Shown in pieces: positions 1 through 6,544 of a stretch of DNA of 17,419 nt (within the stretch, counting starts at the first letter, position 1; each line of letters starts with the position of its first letter). The notes under the pieces are model-generated. The model was not told where the DNA came from and did not search any database. It saw only the letters and a list, made by a program, of their open reading frames with translations. The stretch is from CAZUHK01 sp964620345 (GTDB lineage: Bacteria; Planctomycetota; Phycisphaerae; Phycisphaerales; Zrk34): positions 1 to 17,419 of the forward strand of contig CAZUHK010000045.1 in NCBI GenBank assembly GCA_964620345.1. The letters run 5' to 3'. The position numbers were made by a program, and so were the translations under genes.

Positions 1-107
1 CTTGTCCGCTTTAGCGGCAAGGTGTGCGCCGGTGGGGACGGCATCACACCTTGCCCTTCGGGACAAGGTGTGGTGCCCACAACGGGTCGCCGAAAGATGC
101 TCTAAAT
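1..107. repeat. Intergenic palindromic repeat, copy 1 (cut by window start)
   Basis: This stretch matches 6433-6538 without gaps at 93 of 106 positions by my count. It holds a hairpin near the window edge (CCGC-TTTA-GCGG flanked by CTTG/CAAGG; the copy-2 version shows the full ACCTTG/CAAGGT arms). A second hairpin at 45-72 has arms CACACCTTG/CAAGGTGTG around an inner CC-TTCG-GG. A third mini-stem is GTGG/CCAC at 70-80. All paired arms are identical between the copies; differences fall in linkers and loops. The repeat ends exactly at the stop codon (102-104, minus strand) of the neighbouring gene. I infer a dispersed palindromic repeat family, possibly used as a transcript 3' end. The left end is outside the window. 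Confidence 0.85.
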
Positions 108-2315
108 GTCGATCGGGCCGACCGGGCGGGTGCCGCCGGGGCGTTGGCCGTCGCCGTCGTTGAGCTGTCGAAGCACGCTGCGGGCGAGTTGGCCGGCGTA
201 ATCGATCAACCGCTGGGCCGGGTCGGACTTGCCGGCGCGGCGCAGGGCATCGCCGGCCTGAAGGTACAGGCACACCTCGGCCAGCTCGGCGCGCTGGTCG
301 GCGCCCAGCGCCCCGGCCGTGGGGCCGTACAGGCATCGGCTGAGCATGCCCGCGACGGCCGGCGGCGTCCGCTCGACGCTCTGGCGCATCGCCCCAGCCA
401 GCCGCCAGGCCAGCCACAGCGCCGGCGATTGCGTGTCGATCTGATCGAGCGTGCGCTCCAGCGCCTCGAACTCGCCGGCCGCGGCGTGGCCGGTCGCGGC
501 GCGAAGCTGATCGGGCAGGCGGTTGAGCATCGGCGCGATCGCCCCGACCGGCAGCCGCCATCCGGCCCAGCGGTTGAGCTTGGCCAGCCGCGCGCGGTGG
601 GCCCGCAGCGCCGTCGCGTCGTGCAGCGCCACGAACAGCCGGCGCATCAGCAGCAGCTTGCGGCCGGCGGGCGTCGGGTCGGCCCCCGCGCCCCACGCCG
701 CGGCCCAGGCGCTGCGCAGCGTCTCGAGCTGCTGGGCGATCGGCCCGCCGCGATCGGCCAGCACCGCCGCGTACCCTTTCTCGCCGCCGGTGATCGCCTG
801 CTCGTGGGGCAACTGGTCGAACAGCGAAAGCTGCCGCTCCATCTCCGCCAGCGCCGCCGCGGCGCCCGCGTTGGCGGCCGGCGCCAGCAAGTCCTCGGCG
901 ATCAGGCGAAGCTGCTTGTACAGCCCCCGCGCCGAGCGCGGGTTGAACTTCGCCATCCGCGAGACCCATCCGGGGATCTGATCCAGGTAATGCACCTGCA
1001 GGCCCAGGTCGTGAAGCTGCGCGACGCGCGCGGTCCAGCGCGGCGTGCCCGCGGCCTTGGGGTCGGCCGCCAGCTCCTCCAGCGCGTCGAACAACTGCCG
1101 CTCCTGCGCCACGTACGAACGCCGCAGCACCTGCTTGACCCGCCGCACGTCGATCGGCAGGCGCGGGTCATCGGCGGTGCGCTGCAGACCGATCGCCTCG
1201 GCGATCTGTTCGAGCGTCCGCACGAGCTGGTCGGCCGCGGCCTGGTTCTGATCGTCGCCCGCGAACCGCTGGGCCGCGACGAACACGCCGCGCAGCTTGT
1301 CGATCGGCAGGTCTTCAAGCTTCGACAGGTCGTTCATCAGCACCAGCAGCCGCCGCATGCGCGCCAGGCGATCGATGCGCTGCTGGCCGGCGCCGCGCGT
1401 CTGCGGATCCTTGTACAACAGCACCGCGGTGTGGGCCTGCTCGGCGAAGCGTTTGCGACCGGCCTCGCCCAGCCAGTCGGCCGCGGCGAAGGCCTCGGCC
1501 ACATCGATCAGCCGGCCAAGCTCACCGGCGAACGCCGCGACCCGCGCCCGGAACTGAGGCCGGGCCAGGCCCCGGCGCATCATCTGCAGCATCCGGCGCA
1601 GCTCGTGGCGCGTCGCATCCCGCAGCGGCGCCGCGGCCAATCGCTTGGCCAGCGCGTCCAGGTTCCGCTCGGTCGTCACAGCAACGCCATCGTCGGCCGC
1701 GCCCGCGGCGACCCACGTGCTCACCGGCCGCTCGCCGCCCAGCGCCTCGGCCGTGGCCGCCAGCGGCGCCAGCACACGCTGCACGTACGCGTCGACGTCC
1801 GCCGCCTCGGTCGAGCGCAGCGCCAGCGTCTTGTCCGCCGCCAGCGCGTTGAATGACTTGAGCCCATCGGTCGCCTGGCGCAGCCGCGCGAGCTTGGCCG
1901 CATCGCGCGGCTGGGCGCTCAGCGCCGCCTCGACCGCGGCCGGCAGCGCATCGGTCATCTGGTCGAACGGGTCGGCGGCGTCGAGGATCGTCTGGCCGTA
2001 CAGCATCGCCACCGCGTAGGGCTTGTCCTGCGCGTGCGCCTGCCGGGCCCCGACCAGCAGCTCCCGGCCGATCACGCGAAGGTTTTTCTGCGCTTCGAGC
2101 ACCAGCGCTTGCCCGCGCGGGGCGTCGCCGAGGCGCTCGATGGCCCGGGCGATCTGCTTTTCCACCGCGGCGATCGGCTGGTTGAAGTGCTTGGCCGGCA
2201 GCGGCGGCGGCTCGAGCTGAAGCTGCGCCCCGGCACGCACGCCGAGCACCGCCACCACGCACGCGGCCAGCGGAACGAACCCTCGCATGCGGGATGGGAC
2301 GCTGCGGTTGTGCAT
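102..2315 (-). CDS. Secreted helical protein of unknown function
   Basis: I do not recognise a family. The 737-residue product starts with a signal peptide: basic MHNRSVPSRMRG, then a hydrophobic run FVPLAACVVAVLGV and a likely signal peptidase I site after AGA, just before Q. The remainder is rich in Ala, Leu, Arg, Glu and Gln, has very few Cys and no further membrane segment. It therefore looks like a long, mostly helical periplasmic or exported protein. The ATG at 2315 lies 13 nt after the upstream glycosyltransferase stop; ATG 2288 (MRGFVPL) is an equally good alternative because neither has a clear Shine-Dalgarno. A further in-frame ATG at 2384 would overlap the glycosyltransferase and is less likely. 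It is probably co-transcribed with that glycosyltransferase. The stop codon touches palindromic repeat copy 1. A large antiparallel ORF on the plus strand is a GC-codon shadow. Confidence 0.75.
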   Translation of the reverse strand: MHNRSVPSRMRGFVPLAACVVAVLGVRAGAQLQLEPPPLPAKHFNQPIAAVEKQIARAIERLGDAPRGQALVLEAQKNLRVIGRELLVGARQAHAQDKPYAVAMLYGQTILDAADPFDQMTDALPAAVEAALSAQPRDAAKLARLRQATDGLKSFNALAADKTLALRSTEAADVDAYVQRVLAPLAATAEALGGERPVSTWVAAGAADDGVAVTTERNLDALAKRLAAAPLRDATRHELRRMLQMMRRGLARPQFRARVAAFAGELGRLIDVAEAFAAADWLGEAGRKRFAEQAHTAVLLYKDPQTRGAGQQRIDRLARMRRLLVLMNDLSKLEDLPIDKLRGVFVAAQRFAGDDQNQAAADQLVRTLEQIAEAIGLQRTADDPRLPIDVRRVKQVLRRSYVAQERQLFDALEELAADPKAAGTPRWTARVAQLHDLGLQVHYLDQIPGWVSRMAKFNPRSARGLYKQLRLIAEDLLAPAANAGAAAALAEMERQLSLFDQLPHEQAITGGEKGYAAVLADRGGPIAQQLETLRSAWAAAWGAGADPTPAGRKLLLMRRLFVALHDATALRAHRARLAKLNRWAGWRLPVGAIAPMLNRLPDQLRAATGHAAAGEFEALERTLDQIDTQSPALWLAWRLAGAMRQSVERTPPAVAGMLSRCLYGPTAGALGADQRAELAEVCLYLQAGDALRRAGKSDPAQRLIDYAGQLARSVLRQLNDGDGQRPGGTRPVGPIDI

Positions 2316-2328
2316 CGGAGTCACACGG

Positions 2329-3507
2329 TCACGCGGGGCGATTCGAGGGGGCGTCGGTTTGCAATACATGACGGTACAACGCATCGAGTTGGCTCACCAT
2401 GCGTGCGGCGTCGAACCTTTGGCCACACAGCTCGCGTCCGGCCCGGGCCATCGCAAGCCGACGATTGGCATCGGCCAGCAGGTCGACCAGGGCCTCGCCC
2501 AGCGCCGCGGTGTCGCCGGTGGGCACCAGCCGGCCGGTCTGACCGTCGAGGCAGACCTCGCCGGCCCCGTCGCAATCGTACGTCGCCACCGGCACGCCGC
2601 ACAGCAACGCCTGGGGCACGGTGCGCGGCAGGCCCTCTCGGTAGCTGGGGTGGGCCAGCACGTCCATCGCCCGGATGTAGCGCGGCACGTGGTCCGGCGG
2701 AACCAGGCCGGTCATCACCACCCGGTCGGTCAGGCCCGCGTCGACCAGCCGCCGGGTCAGCCGATCGCGCCACCACCCATCGCCGACCCACAGCAGCTTC
2801 AGCCGCGGCGCGGCCTCGATCAGCCGCGGCAGCACGTCGATCAGATCATCGTGACCCTTCAATTCCGCCAGCCGCGCGACGGTGCCGATGACCAGTTCAT
2901 CGTCGGCGATGCCCAGCGCGGCGCGCGTCGCGGCGCGGTCGGCCGGGCCGTGCAGATAATGCTCGACCTCCATGCCGCTGTAGATCGTGGTGTATTGGTC
3001 GGGCGTGCCGATGCCCGCGTCCAGCGCCTGGCGGGTCATCGCATCGGCGACGCTGACGATGCGGTGGCAGCGCCCGGCCGCGTAGCGTTCGAGCGCGATG
3101 TAGAGCTTGTTCTTCCACGCCGCCTGGTAGGGGCCAAACGCCAGGCCGTGGATCGTGTGCACCACCGCCGGCACGTCCAGCCGCCACGCCGCGGCCCGTG
3201 CGACGATGCCGGCCTTTGACGAGTGCGTGTGCACCACGTCCGGCCCGATCTGGCGGATCAGTTGCTTGCACTGCTTGAGACACGCGATGTCCTTGAGCGG
3301 ATGCAGCGGCCGCACCATCGCCGGCAGCTCGACCAGCCGATACCCCCCGGCCTTCGCCCGCTCGGCCAGCGAGCCCTCGGGGCCGTAGATCGGCCCGAAC
3401 GCCAGCGTCACTTCGTGCCCCGCCGCGTGCTGACCCTCGCAACTGAGCACGGTGTTCTCCTGCGCCCCGCCGAGAATCAGCCGCGTGATGAAGTGCACGA
3501 TCTTCAT
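2329..3507 (-). CDS. GT4-family glycosyltransferase (GT-B fold)
   Basis: The 392-residue protein transfers a sugar from a nucleotide-sugar donor, probably in the cytoplasm or at the inner face of the membrane; acceptor and product cannot be told from sequence. The N-terminal half opens with MKIVHFITRLILGGAQENT, the usual glycine-rich acceptor-domain start of GT4 enzymes, followed by VVHTHSSKAG (91-100). The C-terminal donor domain has GTVARLAELKGHDDLI (Arg212 and Lys217 in the diphosphate-binding positions), VGDGWWRDRL, and the SYREGLPRTVPQAL block (288-301). In that block the EX7E motif reads Glu291 with Gln299 in place of the second Glu. The ATG at 3507 was chosen because it begins this conserved N-terminus; the ORF remains open upstream to 3708 but would run into gatC. 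The secreted protein gene follows 13 nt after its stop, suggesting a two-gene operon. An envelope or exopolysaccharide role is inference. Confidence 0.92.
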   Translation of the reverse strand: MKIVHFITRLILGGAQENTVLSCEGQHAAGHEVTLAFGPIYGPEGSLAERAKAGGYRLVELPAMVRPLHPLKDIACLKQCKQLIRQIGPDVVHTHSSKAGIVARAAAWRLDVPAVVHTIHGLAFGPYQAAWKNKLYIALERYAAGRCHRIVSVADAMTRQALDAGIGTPDQYTTIYSGMEVEHYLHGPADRAATRAALGIADDELVIGTVARLAELKGHDDLIDVLPRLIEAAPRLKLLWVGDGWWRDRLTRRLVDAGLTDRVVMTGLVPPDHVPRYIRAMDVLAHPSYREGLPRTVPQALLCGVPVATYDCDGAGEVCLDGQTGRLVPTGDTAALGEALVDLLADANRRLAMARAGRELCGQRFDAARMVSQLDALYRHVLQTDAPSNRPA

Positions 3508-3529
3508 GGGTTGACCCGCAGTGTAATCG

Positions 3530-3553
3530 CATCGCCCGACATTCGGGGCGATG
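3530..3553. promoter_or_regulatory. Inverted repeat in the glycosyltransferase/gatC divergent region
   Basis: A perfect 8-bp inverted repeat, CATCGCCC (3530-3537) and GGGCGATG (3546-3553), with an 8-nt spacer, lies 23 nt upstream of the glycosyltransferase start. An overlapping alternative pair is CGACAT (3537-3542) with ATGTCG (3551-3556). It may be an operator in the divergent promoter region or a leader hairpin of the minus-strand transcript. Function is unknown. Confidence 0.4.
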
Positions 3554-3606
3554 TCGACGCGAAGTGGCCCATCGTGAGCCGCGGGGCCGGGGCCTCGGGC
3601 GCGGCG

Positions 3607-3635
3607 CTGAACGGGGCGCGGCGGTCTGCTAAGAT
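3607..3635 (+). promoter_or_regulatory. Candidate sigma70-type promoter of gatC
   Basis: A weak -35 box CTGAAC (3607-3612) and a -10 box TAAGAT (3630-3635) are separated by 17 nt. Transcription would start near 3642. GGAG (3654-3657) then lies 7 nt before the gatC ATG. Spacing is ideal, but the -35 match is poor, so this is only a candidate. Confidence 0.4.
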
Positions 3636-3664
3636 GCCGACCCGCCTTCCCGCGGAGACCCGCC

Positions 3665-3973
3665 ATGCCCGAGCAACTATCCGATGAACAGGTCCGCCAC
3701 GTGGCCAAGCTCTCGCGGCTGAAGCTGAGCGACGAGCAGGTCCACTTCTTCGCCGGTCAGCTTTCGAGCGTGCTGGACTACATCTCCAAGCTCAACGAGC
3801 TGGACGTTGACCACGTCCAGCCCATGGCCCACCCGACGGACATGACCAACCGGTTCCGCGACGACGTGCCGGTGCCCGGCATGCCGGTGGACGCGGCCCT
3901 GGCCAATGCGCCCGAGGCCGACCCGCCGTTCTTCAAGGTGCCCAAGGTGCTGGGCGATGGACCGGGCGCGTAA
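3665..3973 (+). CDS. gatC: Aspartyl/glutamyl-tRNA(Asn/Gln) amidotransferase subunit C
   Basis: GatC is the small belt-like subunit that holds GatA and GatB together in the GatCAB complex, which converts Glu-tRNA(Gln) (and Asp-tRNA(Asn)) to the amidated form. The 102-residue length is typical. Family features are the N-terminal VRHVAKLSRLKLSDEQ helix, the LDYISKLNELDVDHVQPMAHP segment (Leu/Asp-rich, followed by the conserved Val-x-Pro-x-x-His-Pro), and the C-terminal FFKVPKVL tail. The start is supported by GGAG 7 nt upstream. gatA is the expected next gene and does follow, but only after a 474-nt element carrying a four-helix-bundle gene. gatB is not in the window. Confidence 0.96.
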   Translation: MPEQLSDEQVRHVAKLSRLKLSDEQVHFFAGQLSSVLDYISKLNELDVDHVQPMAHPTDMTNRFRDDVPVPGMPVDAALANAPEADPPFFKVPKVLGDGPGA

Positions 3974-3990
3974 GAAGACGGCTCACGCGG

Positions 3991-4464
3991 GAAAGCAGGA
4001 AAATGGAAAAACAGGAAAGCAGAAAACGGGCGATGGACGGGACGTCGATGGAGGCGATCAGATCCGGCCGTTTGCAGGAAAAAACCCTGACACGGATGGT
4101 CGACTATGGCGCGGCGATTCTCGCATTGACTGACCGCATGGAGCGCGACCGTAAGCCGCGTCGTATCATCGACCAGTTGGTCGGCTGCGGCACCTCCGCC
4201 GGCGCGCAGCTGTTCGAGGCAAGCGAGGCCCTAAGCAAGGCCGATTTCGTGAAGTCGGTCGGGTGGGCGGCGAAGGAACTGAACGAGACACGATACTGGT
4301 TGCACGTGATCCGCCAGCGCGGCTGGCTGCCCGCGGAAGAACTCGAAACGCTATTGGCCGAAACGATCGAGCTGTTGCTAGTCAGCCGATCAATCATCGC
4401 CCGCTGTCGCAAGCCCCGCGCTACGTGATTTGCTGCTTTTCTGCTTTCGTGTTTTCCTGCTTTC
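3991..4464 (+). mobile_element. IVS-like element: four-helix-bundle gene between long inverted arms
   Basis: The left arm (3991-4026) contains GAAAGCAGGAAAA (3991-4003) and GAAAGCAGAAAA (4015-4026). The right arm (4437-4464) contains their exact reverse complements at 4452-4464 and 4437-4448. That gives 13 + 12 perfectly matched base pairs, interrupted only by an asymmetric internal loop (11 nt versus 3 nt). The arms are made of degenerate 7-9-nt units (GGAAAGCA, CAGGAAAA, CAGAAAAG). Between them lies one S23/IVP-type gene. The left arm starts 17 nt after the gatC stop and the right arm ends 10 nt before the gatA ATG, so removing 3991-4464 leaves a normal 27-nt gatC-gatA spacer. No transposase and no clear target-site duplication is seen. 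The resemblance to 23S rRNA intervening sequences is in architecture; mobility is inferred. Confidence 0.6.
4033..4428 (+). CDS. Four-helix-bundle protein (S23/IVP family, TIGR02436-like)
   Basis: The product of about 131 residues belongs to the small four-helix-bundle family first known from ORFs inside 23S rRNA intervening sequences and related to the accessory protein Avd of diversity-generating retroelements. The family core is seen in RRIIDQLVGCGTSAGAQLFE, then EALSKADFVKSVGWAAKELNETRYWLHVI, then a C-terminal helix ELETLLAETIELLLVSRSIIARC. No catalytic residues are known for the family; a nucleic-acid or partner-protein binding role is likely but unproven. The start is uncertain. ATG 4003 lies inside the left inverted arm and would add a Lys/Arg-rich peptide made by the repeat itself, while ATG 4033 or 4048 fits homologue lengths better. 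I count about 62% G+C over 4081-4380. It lies between gatC and gatA, both of which are usually adjacent, so it is an intruder rather than a pathway member. Confidence 0.88.
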   Translation: MDGTSMEAIRSGRLQEKTLTRMVDYGAAILALTDRMERDRKPRRIIDQLVGCGTSAGAQLFEASEALSKADFVKSVGWAAKELNETRYWLHVIRQRGWLPAEELETLLAETIELLLVSRSIIARCRKPRAT

Positions 4465-4474
4465 TGAACACACC

Positions 4475-5947
<1,473 letters not shown>

Positions 5948-6111
5948 CCCAACTGCAAACCCGATGCTCACGCTTTATGACCGTAACACCGGCCGTGTTC
6001 GGGTGTTATGACCCAGTTTCGGGCGGCGATGGGGGATAATACTGAACGCGCTGGTGGCTTGGGGAAGGCGGGGGGGCCAGAGAAAAAACCTCGAAATCGG
6101 CGAAATCGCAC
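5948..6111. other. Intergenic region after gatA with a short hairpin
   Basis: No credible gene. A perfect 7-bp inverted repeat TAACACC (5984-5990) / GGTGTTA (6002-6008) with an 11-nt loop is embedded in a direct repeat TTATGACC (5975-5982 and 6006-6013). There is no T-run, so it is not an intrinsic terminator; it could stabilise a gatA transcript end. The short minus-strand ORF here lacks family features. Confidence 0.4.
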
Positions 6112-6140
6112 TTGATCTGCGGATGTTAACTTGGTAAAAA
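6112..6140 (+). promoter_or_regulatory. Candidate promoter for an intergenic RNA
   Basis: TTGATC (6112-6117) and TAAAAA (6135-6140) are spaced by 17 nt in a locally AT-rich stretch of an otherwise GC-rich region. Transcription would begin near 6147 and reach the terminator at 6255-6289. The -10 match is imperfect. Confidence 0.35.
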
Positions 6141-6146
6141 TATGGA

Positions 6147-6289
6147 AACGGTTGGGAAAAGGCCACAACTTTCCCAAGCCCGGCACGTAGGGATTGTTGG
6201 TGAAACCCGCCGCCGCGTGTCGATAATTAACCTAGATCATCTTTCTCCCCTCCGCCCCGTTAGTGCCTTGCGTGCTAACGGGGTTTTTT
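6147..6289 (+). ncRNA. Candidate intergenic small RNA
   Basis: A stretch of about 140 nt sits between a plausible promoter and a strong intrinsic terminator. It has no convincing ORF, and it contains a perfect 8-bp hairpin TTGGGAAA (6152-6159) / TTTCCCAA (6170-6177) with a 10-nt loop, then an unpaired AT-richer stretch (around 6218-6245), then the terminator hairpin. I do not recognise it as tmRNA, 6S RNA, RNase P RNA or SRP RNA. It could instead be the distal 3' UTR of gatA, which ends 200 nt upstream. Confidence 0.35.
6255..6289 (+). terminator. Rho-independent terminator
   Basis: A perfect 9-bp stem CCCCGTTAG (6255-6263) / CTAACGGGG (6275-6283) with an 11-nt loop is followed immediately by six T (6284-6289) on the plus strand. 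It terminates either gatA read-through or the candidate small RNA. Confidence 0.85.
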
Positions 6290-6325
6290 CATGCCGCCCG
6301 CGGCGAGCACCGAACGCGGGGCATG
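6290..6325. other. GC-rich hairpin next to the terminator
   Basis: CATGCC and CCGCG (6290-6295 and 6298-6302, with a 2-nt bulge) pair with CGCGG and GGCATG (6315-6325), giving an 11-bp stem. It follows the terminator T-run directly. On the minus strand it would lie in the far 3' region of rny. Between it and repeat copy 2 (6326-6430) I see only GC-rich sequence with no gene. Confidence 0.4.
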
Positions 6326-6430
6326 GGCGAGACCCGCCGCGCGCCGGCCACGCGCCGCCGCGCTTGCCTCGAAGACTCGGGGCGCGGCTGAAGCAGGTTG
6401 CAGCGTTGCGTCGCGTCTGTCGGGTGCGAC

Positions 6431-6538
6431 ACCTTGTCCGCTTTAGCGGCAAGGTGCGCGGGCGTGCGGACGGCATCACACCTTGCCCTTGGGGACAAGG
6501 TGTGGCCCCCACTGCGGGCCGCCGAGAGATGCGCTAAA
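6431..6538. repeat. Intergenic palindromic repeat, copy 2
   Basis: This is the second copy of the element at the window start. Hairpin A is 6431-6455, arms ACCTTG plus CCGC and GCGG plus CAAGGT around a TTTA loop with a one-base bulge. Hairpin B is 6477-6504, arms CACACCTTG/CAAGGTGTG around CC-TTGG-GG. A mini-stem GTGG/CCAC follows at 6502-6512. The repeat ends seven bases before the rny stop codon, as copy 1 ends at the stop of its minus-strand neighbour, so both copies have the same orientation relative to the adjacent gene. There is no T-run in the minus-strand direction. Confidence 0.85.
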
Positions 6539-6544
6539 CGGGGA

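Noticed and set aside
24..1856. Long plus-strand ORF of 610 codons
   Set aside because: It is antiparallel to the secreted-protein gene, begins inside the palindromic repeat, is very rich in Arg/Gln/His/Gly and has no family features; GC-rich codon shadow.
3974..4474. Target-site duplication around the IVS-like element
   Set aside because: The bases just outside the arms (ACGCGG on the left, TGAACACACC on the right) share no convincing direct repeat.
5968..6186. Short minus-strand ORF after gatA
   Set aside because: No family features, no ribosome site, and it overlaps the hairpins and candidate promoter.
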